From Methanothrix soehngenii GP6 (GTDB lineage Archaea > Halobacteriota > Methanosarcinia > Methanotrichales > Methanotrichaceae): a stretch of DNA of 64,000 bases. The stretch spans positions 868,001-932,000 of the forward strand of contig NC_015416.1 in NCBI RefSeq assembly GCF_000204415.1, written 5' to 3'. Numbering within the stretch: the stretch's first letter is position 1; each line of letters starts with the position of its first letter. Positions 36,608 to 45,568 of this stretch are shown one piece after another. The notes beneath the pieces are model-generated. The model saw nothing but the letters and a program-made list of their open reading frames with translations, was not told the DNA's origin and did no database searches. Made by a program: the position numbers and the translations under genes.

Positions 36608-36826
36608 ATGGCAGGAGTCCTTGAGCAGCTAATCAGGCAGCAAAATAGGGTAGTGCACCGTGATCTGAAGGCTATGGAGCTGGAAGCCGCCAAGGAGATT
36701 CTGGCAGAGGTCTTTAGGGTTCCGCTCTCGGAGGTTGATGAGATGATCCGATGCCGTTTCGAAGTTGAAGGCGTGGACCCTAAAGAAAAAGGGCTATGGC
36801 CTCAGGAGTTCTGCCTGGAAGGGTAG
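36608..36826 (+). CDS. Small helical protein, unknown function
   Basis: 72 residues, MAGVLEQLIRQQNRVVHRDL then a long helix (MELEAAKEILAEVFRVPLSE) and a C-terminal LWPQEFCLEG. It is soluble, with no signal or known motif beyond one Cys near the end. The codon pattern and helical design look real, and similar short proteins are, from memory, found in other Methanosarcinales. No strong ribosome site precedes the ATG; an A/T-rich stretch about 30 nt upstream may be a TATA box for a leaderless message. Confidence 0.55.
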   Translation: MAGVLEQLIRQQNRVVHRDLKAMELEAAKEILAEVFRVPLSEVDEMIRCRFEVEGVDPKEKGLWPQEFCLEG

Positions 36827-37215
36827 GATAATTTCAGGCTCTTCGCTGAATAATGTGGGTGAGTTCAGGCAGAGAATATGGCCTTTTGTTCCTCTGCGCC
36901 TCTGTGGTTGATTCAGTGCATAGCGGTTCACCACAGAAGGCACGGAGACATAGAGTTTTTCCGATTCAAGTCCACCCATGCCAAATAGCAGGGAGCCCAA
37001 TTTCAAGCTTCTATCCTGCCTTCCCTTCACAACCACGGACAAACACCTGCTGAGATCTTTTTCTAAAGAACGAAAGACTGATATCTATCTTATAATCATT
37101 AGGATCTGAAGAATAATTTGCTGCCAGGTCTATGGAAAAAAAACAGAATCAACTTACATAGACTCCTTGCTGCAATGTCTAAATTGCAATGTCTAAATAG
37201 AAGGGTGTATCACTA
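36827..37215. other. Non-coding stretch with a dispersed-type hairpin repeat
   Basis: 389 nt without a gene. CTCTGCGCCTCTGTGGT (36892-36908) and ACCACAGAAGGCACGGAG (36930-36947) form an imperfect inverted repeat of about 17 bp with a 21-nt loop. This matches the general pattern of the CTCTGTGxCTCTGTGG/CCACAGAG elements scattered through many environmental genomes (from memory). Near the end a 14-bp tandem direct repeat precedes the next gene. Confidence 0.5.
37171..37198 (+). promoter_or_regulatory. Two adjacent copies of TGCAATGTCTAAAT upstream of a secreted-protein gene
   Basis: TGCAATGTCTAAAT occurs at 37171-37184 and again, with no gap, at 37185-37198, ending 17 nt before the ATG at 37216. 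Exact tandem 14-mers at this distance could be an operator that includes a TATA-like CTAAATA, or a recent slippage duplication. Confidence 0.4.
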
Positions 37216-37713
37216 ATGAAAAGAGGAATAGCTGCTCTAGGCATAATCATGCTGCTGGTCCTGGCAGCAAGCGTCGCTGGCGGGTATCCTGCGCCAGGTT
37301 TCCGCCAGGTATCTGTTAAAAAACCAGATCCGCAGCTCTTTGCGCCCACCATCAGCATCAGTCAAATAAAAATAGCTCCTGCGGCTCCGGGCAATAGCGA
37401 GCCGGTGACTGTTGGGGTGAAGGTAAAATCCGTAGCGAATCAGGAAGACATCTGCGGACTGAATGAGACTAATTTTAAACTGGAGACCATCACGGTGCCG
37501 CCCGGCGGGGCTGCCGTAATTATTGAAAACGTCTTTGCCACGTCTTCGACGGCGGTAAATCAGCCTATTGACTGCAATTTCTGGCTGAACCTGGCCCCCA
37601 CTTGGTTTCAGGGACAGCAATATACCTGGCTGACAGGAACATATACCGTCAAGCTGTGGTATGTTAAAGATGGAAAACAAATCTCCAGCGAGATATTCAG
37701 CTTCAGAGTCTGA
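37216..37713 (+). CDS. Secreted Ig-like beta-sandwich protein, unknown
   Basis: 165 residues. A signal peptide (MKRGIAALGIIMLLVLAASV) is followed by a beta-rich domain with SISQIKIAPAAPGNSEPVTV and a terminal GTYTVKLWYVKDGKQISSE, the look of a CARDB-like or Ig-like extracellular domain. Two Cys (DICGLNE and PIDCNFW) could pair outside the cell. The family is only suggested by pattern. It is convergent with the protease-propeller gene, separated by a hairpin at 37786-37822. Confidence 0.7.
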   Translation: MKRGIAALGIIMLLVLAASVAGGYPAPGFRQVSVKKPDPQLFAPTISISQIKIAPAAPGNSEPVTVGVKVKSVANQEDICGLNETNFKLETITVPPGGAAVIIENVFATSSTAVNQPIDCNFWLNLAPTWFQGQQYTWLTGTYTVKLWYVKDGKQISSEIFSFRV

Positions 37714-37785
37714 TCCGCGTCATCTACACTGAGCTGTAGCCTCATTTGGAGCTAGAAGTTGATATCCTCGGGTGCTGCAAATAGG

Positions 37786-37822
37786 AGGAGGGACCAAAGA
37801 CTCAAACCTCTGGATCCCTCCT
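37786..37822. terminator. Hairpin between convergent genes
   Basis: AGGAGGGACCA (37786-37796) pairs with TGGATCCCTCCT (37811-37822), an 11-bp stem with one bulged base and a 14-nt loop. It sits between two convergent genes (stops at 37713 and 37869) and could end both transcripts. No strong T-tract follows, so termination is inferred from position. Confidence 0.4.
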
Positions 37823-37868
37823 GTCCATTCCCAGCCATGCAGGATGGTTCTCATTCACCATGAAGGCT

Positions 37869-40673
37869 TCAGTGGTAGAACGATCTCCAGGCGCTCCATC
37901 CTCCGGATCGATCATGGGTGGTATAGTATATGTTACCCTTGTTATCGGTGGCAAATACGACCGGCACTATGTCTCCGCCGGTCTCCTCCTGCCACCGGCT
38001 GGCCGTCAGAGAGACGATGCCCTCCGGTTGAGGCTGAAGGGATTTGGCTGAGGGAGCATAAAGGTTGGTGGCCCATGGTTGCCAGTCTCCCCAGCCTTGC
38101 GAGGAATCCTTTGAGACCATCGCTCTGACCCAAAGTGCTCCTTTCTCATCCACTGCAAAGATCCAGGTTTGCTCGTCTTCCGTCCAGGCCGCATCGATAT
38201 CGATAATGGCTGATTTTGAAGGGTTCTCGAAATTGCCTGGCGCCGTCCATGAGGAGGAGGGCTTTGCCTCCATCTGCCAGAGCGTGGCCAGCCCGCCGGC
38301 CGAGTCGATCAGGAAGGCCTGCTCGGTTCCGTCCGCCCTGCGCAGTGCAGTCACCTTACGAATGGATCCAGATGCGGTGAGCTTCTCCCAGCCCTTCCAG
38401 GCGGAGTCGGGCTCTTTGTTAATCCGGCCGCGAGTGTAGAGATTGCCGTCATCCCCCACCACAAAGATCTGGTTGTTGCCCTCAGAGTCGTAGGCGGCAT
38501 CCACATCGAGGGCCTCCGTCACTCCAGCGGGAAGATCGATGGTTGTCCATCCATTCCAGCTGTCGCTGCTCTTGGACACTGCCCGAGTATAGAGCTTGCC
38601 CGCTTCGCTTGTGACTACCACTTGCGGCTTGGCATTGGTCTGGATGAAAGCTGCAATCTGTCTGGGGCTGGTGATCGATCCCAAGGAACTGAATGCAGAG
38701 AAACCGTCAGCAACGCTATTGCCATTTCGGCTTCTGGTAACCACAAGATCATTGTCGGAATCAATGACAAAAACTTCAGTTCGAGCGCTTCCGTCAACAT
38801 GGCGGGCTATGGCCACGTTCTTGGCAAACCTGGGTGCATATTGGAATCTCTTGGCGCTTGGTCCCGCATTCAAATGATCGAGAGCTGGACCCTGATCGCC
38901 GCATGCTTCACAGGTGAACGCCGGATTCCAGGCGGCGGTGTAGACATTCGAATCGACGCTCGCCGCAAAGACGTCTAGCCAGTCGCTGCTTCTTGATATG
39001 GCTCCCAGGCAGGAGCCAGGCTTAAAAGAAGCATCCAGGACGTTTTGCCAGCCCTTCCAGCCGCATGGAAATTTGGGCTCCCATCCGTTTGCTTGAACCT
39101 TGCCATCAGGACCGACCACAAAGATATCAAGCTTGTCAGTGCCCCTGGATACGGCTGCGATGTAAGACTCCGGATCCGCGGCTAGATCGCCGATTCTCGA
39201 CCATCCATGCCAGCCGTCTGTGAATCCGGGCTCCCAGGCTGCGGTGTAGATGCCCCCGTCCGAGCCGGTAACAAAAACATCGAGCTTATCGGCACCCCTG
39301 GATACAACGCTCACCGGTGAGCCGGGATCGACTGCATTGTTGCCTATCCTCCACCAGCCGTGCCAGCCGTCCTCAAATCCGGGCTCCCAGGCTGCGGTGT
39401 AGATGCCCCCATCCGAGCCGGTAACAAAAACATCGAGCTTATCGGCACTCCTGGATACAACGCTCACCGGTGAGCCGGGATCGACTGCATTGTTGCCTAT
39501 CCTCCACCAGCCGTGCCAGCCGTCCTCAAATCCGGGCTCCCAGGCTGCGGTGTAGATGCCCCCGTCCGAGCCGGTAACAAAAACATCGAGCTTATTGGCA
39601 CTCCTGGATACAACGCTCACCGGTGAGCCGGGATCGACTGCAATATCGCCTATCCTCCACCAGCCGTGCCAGCCGTCCTCAAAAGCGGGATTCCAGGAGG
39701 CAGTATAGATCCCACCGTCATTGCCGACGACAAATATATCCAGCCAATCCGCACCTCTGGATGTGACAGACACTGAAGATCCCGGTTTTGCCTCCAGATC
39801 GGAAATCCGCCACCAGCCCTTCCAGGTAGAGTCCGTCTGCGGTCCCCAGGCAGCCGTATAGATTCCGCCGTCCTTTCCGACGACAAAGACATCTAGATTA
39901 TTGGCGCCTCTTGAGGCAACAGATACTGGCGATCCGGGCTCGACCTGGAGATCGGCTATGCTCCACCAGCCATGCCATTGCACGGGATTCCCTGGACCGT
40001 GGATCACCCCGGCCAGGAAGTGGTTATTTCCTATTTTGTAAAGCACTGGGGAGCCTGAGTTGCCGCCCACCGTGGCACAATCAAAGAATAGCTGGTCCTG
40101 GTCAATCTTGTAAACCTTACATTCAGGGTCCACGAGCGCAGGCTGCCACCAGACATTGCATCCCATCTTGCTCGAGCCTCCGGGCGGAGCTTGTCCCATA
40201 CCGAAGAAGGATAGATCGCGACCGTACCCGGATGAATTTACGTTTGCAGGAACAGTCAAGATGCAAGCTATCGGCAGAGCCGGAAAGTCTGTCACATCTT
40301 TTGCCAGATGCCCTATCCCCCAATCCGATGCCTGAAATTCGCCTCCTGTCTCTACGCGGGTTCCTACGACTGCGCGGTCTATGGCAAATGACTGCGTATT
40401 GGTTCTATTGGGATTAAAGTTGGGGTAGAAGAAGAGATTGTTTTGCCAAGAGCCAGTATCATCGTAGCAGAAACAGTGTGCAGCAGCCACTATATGCCTG
40501 GAATCTATCAGAGTCGCCGTGCAGCCGTTATCCATGTAGCCGACAGCTCCCCACGGAAGCGAGTTGCTCATGGGCATAAGAAAGCGATCGTCGGGGCAGA
40601 ATACCACGGCGCTTCCGGGCGTCAAATCATAAATTAGGAATAATAATATAAATAGTAAACTAATTTTATTCAA
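37869..40673 (-). CDS. Secreted trypsin-like protease fused to a PLL-type beta-propeller
   Basis: About 934 residues if started at TTG 40673 (then NKISLLFILLFLIYDLTPGS, a signal peptide); the frame is open back to 40853 without a better start. The protease domain has CTATLIDSRHIVAAAHCFCY (His), ASDWGIGHLAKD (likely Asp) and ATVGGNSGSPVLYKIGN (Ser). The remainder is many copies of a ~51-residue repeat, WHGWWRIG, then a D-P-G-S-P-V-S-V turn and GSDGGIYTAAWEPGFEDGW. This matches the PLL/DUF346 lectin-like propeller. The repeats may bind sugars and target the protease to cell surface or sheath. The start codon is uncertain. Confidence 0.8.
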   Translation of the reverse strand: MNKISLLFILLFLIYDLTPGSAVVFCPDDRFLMPMSNSLPWGAVGYMDNGCTATLIDSRHIVAAAHCFCYDDTGSWQNNLFFYPNFNPNRTNTQSFAIDRAVVGTRVETGGEFQASDWGIGHLAKDVTDFPALPIACILTVPANVNSSGYGRDLSFFGMGQAPPGGSSKMGCNVWWQPALVDPECKVYKIDQDQLFFDCATVGGNSGSPVLYKIGNNHFLAGVIHGPGNPVQWHGWWSIADLQVEPGSPVSVASRGANNLDVFVVGKDGGIYTAAWGPQTDSTWKGWWRISDLEAKPGSSVSVTSRGADWLDIFVVGNDGGIYTASWNPAFEDGWHGWWRIGDIAVDPGSPVSVVSRSANKLDVFVTGSDGGIYTAAWEPGFEDGWHGWWRIGNNAVDPGSPVSVVSRSADKLDVFVTGSDGGIYTAAWEPGFEDGWHGWWRIGNNAVDPGSPVSVVSRGADKLDVFVTGSDGGIYTAAWEPGFTDGWHGWSRIGDLAADPESYIAAVSRGTDKLDIFVVGPDGKVQANGWEPKFPCGWKGWQNVLDASFKPGSCLGAISRSSDWLDVFAASVDSNVYTAAWNPAFTCEACGDQGPALDHLNAGPSAKRFQYAPRFAKNVAIARHVDGSARTEVFVIDSDNDLVVTRSRNGNSVADGFSAFSSLGSITSPRQIAAFIQTNAKPQVVVTSEAGKLYTRAVSKSSDSWNGWTTIDLPAGVTEALDVDAAYDSEGNNQIFVVGDDGNLYTRGRINKEPDSAWKGWEKLTASGSIRKVTALRRADGTEQAFLIDSAGGLATLWQMEAKPSSSWTAPGNFENPSKSAIIDIDAAWTEDEQTWIFAVDEKGALWVRAMVSKDSSQGWGDWQPWATNLYAPSAKSLQPQPEGIVSLTASRWQEETGGDIVPVVFATDNKGNIYYTTHDRSGGWSAWRSFYH
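39189..39647 (-). repeat. Three near-identical 153-bp repeats in the propeller region
   Basis: Copies start at 39189, 39342 and 39495, exactly 153 bp apart, and differ at only a few bases; more divergent copies flank them. Each encodes one 51-residue propeller blade. The near identity indicates recent duplication or gene conversion in this gene. Confidence 0.8.
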
Positions 40674-40899
40674 TTTCTGACCGTTGCCTCTGTCTGTGAT
40701 ATGATGATTATGCCTGATAAAGAGAGATTTTCTCTCCCCACCGGAGTTTTCGGATTTGACTGCAAATGGAATAGTATACCCCTCCCGAATACCAAATTGG
40801 CTGCCTGTCGATCTGTTACACATTTGATCATTACTATATTGGGGTGGGCTCATTCACATTCAAAGATAAATACTTTTACCCAATAAGAAAACAAAATCC

Positions 40900-40907
40900 T
40901 TTTATCT
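40900..40907 (+). promoter_or_regulatory. TATA box of a probably leaderless mtd message
   Basis: TTTTATCT is centred about 27 nt before the mtd ATG at 40930, the usual TATA-to-start-site distance. No ribosome-binding sequence lies between. Transcription would start at or next to the ATG. Confidence 0.45.
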
Positions 40908-40929
40908 TCCCCATGACTTCCCTACCGGC

Positions 40930-41754
40930 ATGTTCAAGATCGGCTTTGTGAAGCTGGGAAACATAGCCACATCTACGGCTATCGATCTATCCCTGGATGA
41001 GATCGCAGAGAGAACGGATATAGAGTTCAAGATCATCAGCTTCGGGCCCAAGATGACTGAGAAGGAAGGGAAGGGTGCAGAAGAGCTGAAGGCCTGGCAG
41101 CCTCAACTGGTGGTTATCAGCAGCCCCAATGCTGCTACCGCAGGCCCCACCGCCGCCCGGGAGGCGTACCGTGGCATTCCAACTATCATCATCTCCGACG
41201 GTCCGAGCAAAAAGGAGGCAAGAGAGGCTCTATCAGCCGAAGGCTACGGCTACATCATTCTTCCCATGGATCCCCTCATCGGAGCGAAGAGGGAGTTCCT
41301 TGATCCAGCGGAGATGGCACTCTTCAACTCCGATGCCCTGCGCGTCCTGGCCGCCTGCGGAGCCATCCGTCTGGTGGAGGAGGAACTGGACAGGACCATA
41401 GCCAGCATCATCTCCGGACAGGCCAAGCTGCCCACAATTCTTGCCACCCCGGAGAAGTGCGCCGAGAGAATGCACTTCTCTAATCCCTATGCCCAGGCCA
41501 AAGCGATGGGCGCCCTTTATATGGCTCAGACTGTTGCCAGCATAGATGCCGCAGCCTGCTTCCGCTTAAAGGAGCTGAAGCCGATCGCCCTCACCGCTGC
41601 AGCAGGGCACGAGGTCATGCGGGCTGCTGCCCGTCTGGCTGATGAGGCCAGAGAGTTGGAAAAGTCGAATGATACCGTTTCTCGCCAACCCCATGCCAGA
41701 ACGGGAGAGCTCATGCAAAAGCTGAGCCTATTGGATAAGCCGGAGAAGATCTAG
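40930..41754 (+). CDS. mtd: F420-dependent methylene-H4MPT dehydrogenase
   Basis: 274 residues, the family length. It begins MFKIGFVKLGNIATSTAIDL and contains SFGPKMTEKEG, VISSPNAATAGPTAAREAYR and IIISDGPSKKEAREAL, the Mtd cofactor-site segments. It interconverts methylene- and methenyl-tetrahydro(sarcina)pterin with coenzyme F420, a soluble step of the C1 pathway. In an acetate-using methanogen it serves the oxidative branch or biosynthesis. It appears monocistronic: the protease gene is divergent and 185 nt follow before the next gene. Confidence 0.96.
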   Translation: MFKIGFVKLGNIATSTAIDLSLDEIAERTDIEFKIISFGPKMTEKEGKGAEELKAWQPQLVVISSPNAATAGPTAAREAYRGIPTIIISDGPSKKEAREALSAEGYGYIILPMDPLIGAKREFLDPAEMALFNSDALRVLAACGAIRLVEEELDRTIASIISGQAKLPTILATPEKCAERMHFSNPYAQAKAMGALYMAQTVASIDAAACFRLKELKPIALTAAAGHEVMRAAARLADEARELEKSNDTVSRQPHARTGELMQKLSLLDKPEKI

Positions 41755-41939
41755 GCAAATACTTTCGCCCCGCGCGGGTTGAGGATAAATAGCCATATGA
41801 GAAAGCTTCATTTCAGTAAAGGAAGAAACGCAGCCCTGCCCCTACACGCTTCTGGGATGGAAGGCTGCCTTCCCCTTGATTTGCTCACCTGTCTTCTCTA
41901 TGGAAAGAGATAAAGCATCCTACTGCCTGTTCCCAGATA

Positions 41940-42698
41940 ATGGCTCTGCTGCAGATCAAAGGGGTATACAAGCACTTTTTCGCAGATGGCAAGGAGATGG
42001 AGGCTCTGCATGACATCAACCTGACCATCGAAGAGAATCAATTCGTCTGCTTCATAGGACCGTCGGGATGCGGAAAGACAACGCTGCTTCGCATAGTGGC
42101 CGGCCTGGAGGCGCCCACCTCTGGCGCCGCCACAATAGATGGAGAGCCCATAGTAGGCCCTTCGCCTGAGAGGGGCATGGTCTTCCAGGAGTACTCCCTC
42201 TTTCCCTGGCGGACAATCCTGGATAACACCGTATTCGGCCTGGAGCTCAAGGGCATCGATAAGGCCAAGAGAGAGGAGAGGGGAAGACAGTATCTGAAGA
42301 TGGTCGGCCTGGAGGGATTTGAGAAGCGCTATCCTCATGAGCTTTCCGGGGGAATGAAGCAGAGGGTGGCCATCGCCAGAGCTCTGGTCAACGACCCCAA
42401 GGCCCTGCTCATGGATGAGCCTTTTGGAGCCCTGGACGCTCAGACCCGAAATACCATGCAGTCTGAGCTGCTCAGAATTTGGGAGGAGGAGAAGAAGACG
42501 GTACTATTCGTCACTCACAGCGTTGACGAGGCCATATATCTGGCGGATGCAATAGTGATCATGTCTGCCCGGCCGGGAAGGATAAAGGATATAATTCAGA
42601 TCCCCCTCCCCAGGCCCAGGACTAGGACCAGCACTGAGGTCAACCAGATAAGGGATCGCATCCTCTGCGACCTGCGCACTGAGATTGCCAGCTGCTGA
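41940..42698 (+). CDS. NitT/TauT-type ABC transporter ATPase
   Basis: 252 residues. Walker A is GPSGCGKTTLLRIVAGLEAP (about residue 38). The Q-loop region reads MVFQEYSLFPWRTILDN, the signature SGGMKQRVAIARALV and Walker B LLMDEPFGALDAQTR. The closest subfamily by motif is SsuB/TauB/NrtD, which powers import of sulfonates, nitrate or related anions. No permease or binding protein is next to it, and it lies alone between mtd and egsA. The substrate cannot be assigned; it may serve a transporter encoded elsewhere. Confidence 0.85.
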   Translation: MALLQIKGVYKHFFADGKEMEALHDINLTIEENQFVCFIGPSGCGKTTLLRIVAGLEAPTSGAATIDGEPIVGPSPERGMVFQEYSLFPWRTILDNTVFGLELKGIDKAKREERGRQYLKMVGLEGFEKRYPHELSGGMKQRVAIARALVNDPKALLMDEPFGALDAQTRNTMQSELLRIWEEEKKTVLFVTHSVDEAIYLADAIVIMSARPGRIKDIIQIPLPRPRTRTSTEVNQIRDRILCDLRTEIASC

Positions 42699-42760
42699 GA
42701 TATGGTTTTATATCGCCAAAGAGCACTAATTCTAACCTCATTTCTAAGCGGGTGAGTCGG

Positions 42761-43810
42761 TTGACTGGATCGAGATGGATGGAGCTGCCGCGGATAGTGG
42801 CCGTGGGAAACGAGGCGATATTGGAGCTGCCCCAGATCTGCTCTTATCTGCATCTGGAGGGGCCCGGACTCATCGTCACCGGGCCTCATACCGATGATGT
42901 GGTGGGAAAGACCATCTTAGAGCTGCTGAACTCAGGAGGTTTCGAGCCCCAAACCCTCATCTGCACGGCATCAAAGCTTGAGGAGGTGGATCGCGCAGAG
43001 GCCAGGGCAAGGGAGATTGAGGCCGGCTTTCTCATCGGCGCTGGTGGGGGCAGATCCATCGATATAGCCAAGATCGCCTCCATGAGAACGAATATTCCCT
43101 TCCTCTCCCTGCCCACCGCCGCTTCGCACGATGGCATCTGCTCCTCCCAGGCCTCATTGACGGTTAACGGAGAGGCGGTGTCCCTGCCCGCCCAATCACC
43201 CCTCGCCATCGTCGCTGACACCGGGATAATAGCTCGGGCTCCGGCCAGGCTTCTGGCCGCCGGCTGCGGAGACATAATCTCCAACTACACCGCCATCCTG
43301 GACTGGCAGCTTGCTCACCGACTGAGAAGCGAGGAGTTCAGCGAGTATGCCTCCGCCCTCTCCGGCATGACCGCTAAAATGATCGTCGAGCGTGCTTCTG
43401 ATATCCGGCCAGGGCTGGAGGAATCGGCCAAGATCGTGGTAAAGGCTCTGATCTCCAGCGGGGTGGCGATGAGCATTGCCGGATCCTCCCGGCCGGCAAG
43501 CGGCTCGGAGCATAAGTTCGCCCATTCGATCAACCGCATAGCACCGAGAAGGGGCCTGCATGGTGAGCTCTGCGGCCTGGGAACCATAATGATGATGTAT
43601 TTGCACGGCAAAGACTGGAAGATGATAAGAGAGGCACTGGCCCAGGTGGGAGCTCCCACCTCAGCCGACCAGATCGGGCTGGATGCAGAAACCGTGGTAG
43701 AGGCCCTGGTCAATGCCCATAGGATCAGGCCGGAGCGCTATACCATCCTGGACTCAGGACTGAACCGGGATGCAGCCGCCAGAGCGGCCGAGGCAACGGG
43801 AGTGATTTAG
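42761..43810 (+). CDS. egsA: sn-Glycerol-1-phosphate dehydrogenase
   Basis: 349 residues from TTG 42761, which has GGTGA 6 nt upstream; GTG 42752 and ATG 42779 (MELPRIVAVGNEAILELPQI) are alternatives. The nucleotide-binding GAGGGRSIDIAKIAS (about residue 90) and SLPTAASHDGICSSQASLTV are present. The zinc ligands are around GCGDIISNYTAI and SGSEHKFAHSINR, with the late His in LHGELCGLGTIMM. It reduces dihydroxyacetone phosphate to G1P, the backbone of archaeal membrane lipids. carS, for a later lipid step, lies about 12 kb away. Confidence 0.95.
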   Translation: MTGSRWMELPRIVAVGNEAILELPQICSYLHLEGPGLIVTGPHTDDVVGKTILELLNSGGFEPQTLICTASKLEEVDRAEARAREIEAGFLIGAGGGRSIDIAKIASMRTNIPFLSLPTAASHDGICSSQASLTVNGEAVSLPAQSPLAIVADTGIIARAPARLLAAGCGDIISNYTAILDWQLAHRLRSEEFSEYASALSGMTAKMIVERASDIRPGLEESAKIVVKALISSGVAMSIAGSSRPASGSEHKFAHSINRIAPRRGLHGELCGLGTIMMMYLHGKDWKMIREALAQVGAPTSADQIGLDAETVVEALVNAHRIRPERYTILDSGLNRDAAARAAEATGVI

Positions 43811-43879
43811 TATGGTAAACCGACCTCAATGAAATATATAATAATTGGATAATAATGATTAATAAAAGGAGAATGAAAT

Positions 43880-44329
43880 ATGTCCGAAGCATCTACCCAA
43901 ATCACATTGATTGGAACAAAGCTTGCCAGCATTGGCATGGAGTTCACCTTCATGGGCCCCACTCCCGAATGCGAATCCTGCAAGCTGAGGAATACCTGCA
44001 TCAATCTGGAGCCGAGGAGGCGCTACCGGGTGCTGGGAACGCGCGGAGAGCTGGTGCATGAGTGCCCCATTCATGAGGCAGGAGTCAGGGCAGTGGAGGT
44101 AGCAGAAAGCCCAATAATTGCGGCCTTCGATGCCAGAAAGGCATTCCCCGGATCCAAGATCGTATTTGAGGCCATGAAATGCGATGACTATAATTGCAGC
44201 ATGTACGATATATGCCATCCCATCGGGCTGAAGGATGGAGAAAAGTGCACCATTGTAGAGGTGGTGGGTGAGGCGCCGGAGGACTGCCCCCGGGGGAATA
44301 TCTTGAAGCTGGTGGAGTTTCGCCGATAG
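43880..44329 (+). CDS. UPF0179 family protein
   Basis: 149 residues. Two Cys clusters, [15 protein letters not shown] (about residue 34) and [16 protein letters not shown] (about 97), plus CPIH and a late DCPRGN, fit an Fe-S or zinc protein. The family is conserved across euryarchaeota with unknown function. The ATG has AGGAGAATG 6 nt upstream. cofG starts on the next base after the stop, so a role linked to F420 or Fe-S metabolism is possible, by context only. Confidence 0.85.
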   Translation: MSEASTQITLIGTKLASIGMEFTFMGPTPECESCKLRNTCINLEPRRRYRVLGTRGELVHECPIHEAGVRAVEVAESPIIAAFDARKAFPGSKIVFEAMKCDDYNCSMYDICHPIGLKDGEKCTIVEVVGEAPEDCPRGNILKLVEFRR

Positions 44330-45331
44330 ATGAAGCTGATAACTTACAGCAAAAATATTTTTTTGCCCGTCACCAACCTCTGCCGCAACCGCTGCCAATA
44401 CTGCTCTTTTCGAAGAAACCTGGATGAGGCCCATCTGATCAGCCGGTCTGCTGCCCAGCAACTTTTGGAAGAGGGGCGAGATCATGGCTGCTCCGAGGCC
44501 CTATTCACCCTGGGAGAGAGGCCGGAGGAGGTGGAAGGCTTTCATCTGATGCTGGCAGGAGAGGGCAGAGAGGACCTTTTGGGCTACCTGGTAGAGCTTT
44601 GCGAGCTGGCGATAGAGCATGATCTTCTGCCTCATACCAACGCCGGGCTCCTCTCAGAAGAGGACCTGGCCACCTTGCAGCCCTATAATGCCTCCATGGG
44701 GCTGATGCTGGAGAGCTGTGCCAAACTCGACGCTCATGAGCAATCTCCCGGCAAGAATCCGGAGCTGCGCCTTAAGCATATTGCCAGGGCGGGCAGGCTG
44801 CATATCCCCTTTACCACCGGCATTTTAGTGGGCATAGGAGAGAGCTGGCAGGACAGAATCCAATCCATTCAGGCCATATCCCGACTTCATGATGAGCATG
44901 GCCATATTCAAGAGGTCATTGTGCAGCCCTTCGACCCCAAGCCGGGAACTGCCATGTCAACCCATCCCCGGCCCGAGCGGGAGGATCTGGTCCGGACGGT
45001 AAGACTTGCCCGCGAGCTACTCCCTCGAGAGGTAGCGGTCCAGGTCCCGCCCAACCTGGCTGACCCTCTGCCCCTGATAGAGGCAGGAGCGGACGATCTG
45101 GGGGGGATCAGTCCCATAACCCGAGATGAGATAAATCCAAATAGCTCCTGGCCGAGGGAAGAGGAGCTGAAAAGGAGCCTTTTCGCCTATGAGCTGAAGG
45201 AAAGGCTGCCCGTATACCCAAGGTTCATAAGGAGAGGGTGGCATGGCTCAAAGACCCGAAGGCTGACTGCTGCCCTGGCCAGCGAGGACGGTCTGCGGCG
45301 AAAAAGTATATCTTCCAGGGAATGGTGGTGA
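44330..45331 (+). CDS. cofG: FO synthase subunit CofG (radical SAM)
   Basis: 333 residues. The radical-SAM cluster motif is [10 protein letters not shown] (CxxxCxxC, about residue 17), followed by [24 protein letters not shown] and [20 protein letters not shown]. With CofH it builds 7,8-didemethyl-8-hydroxy-5-deazariboflavin (FO), the chromophore of F420. The partner cofH is not in the window. It abuts the UPF0179 gene and overlaps no essential part of the next small gene. cofD, which attaches the phospholactate group, lies 1.2 kb downstream in the same run. Confidence 0.95.
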   Translation: MKLITYSKNIFLPVTNLCRNRCQYCSFRRNLDEAHLISRSAAQQLLEEGRDHGCSEALFTLGERPEEVEGFHLMLAGEGREDLLGYLVELCELAIEHDLLPHTNAGLLSEEDLATLQPYNASMGLMLESCAKLDAHEQSPGKNPELRLKHIARAGRLHIPFTTGILVGIGESWQDRIQSIQAISRLHDEHGHIQEVIVQPFDPKPGTAMSTHPRPEREDLVRTVRLARELLPREVAVQVPPNLADPLPLIEAGADDLGGISPITRDEINPNSSWPREEELKRSLFAYELKERLPVYPRFIRRGWHGSKTRRLTAALASEDGLRRKSISSREWW

Positions 45332-45336
45332 GTTTT

Positions 45337-45516
45337 GTGAATAAGAAATATCTTGAGATAGGGCTGAGCACAGGTCTGGTGCTCTTGATGATCATCCTCA
45401 TTTTGGGGGCGCAGATGACCCTCCCCACAGAGGAGAGAGGATCAAGCTTTGCCATAATAATCCTGCTCTTCATCGTGGCCATGGGCATCGTGGGATTGAA
45501 GCTGGATGATATGTAG
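45337..45516 (+). CDS. Small two-helix membrane protein, unknown
   Basis: 59 residues from GTG 45337 (MNKKYLEIGLSTGLVLLMII), chosen because GGTGAG lies 5 nt before it; ATG 45322 would overlap cofG. Two membrane helices (about 9-26 and 37-53) flank a short polar loop (TLPTEERGSSF). It is co-directional between cofG and sepF. Function unknown; its position next to sepF suggests a link to envelope or division, by context only. Confidence 0.6.
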   Translation: MNKKYLEIGLSTGLVLLMIILILGAQMTLPTEERGSSFAIIILLFIVAMGIVGLKLDDM

Positions 45517-45568
45517 CTGCGTTAAATATAAATATAATAATACACATTTTCCTTTGAGGGATTCTTAA

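Noticed and set aside
37869-40853. Start of the protease gene at 40853
   Set aside because: The signal peptide begins at about 40673; the 60 upstream residues are polar, lack family features and lie in the promoter region.
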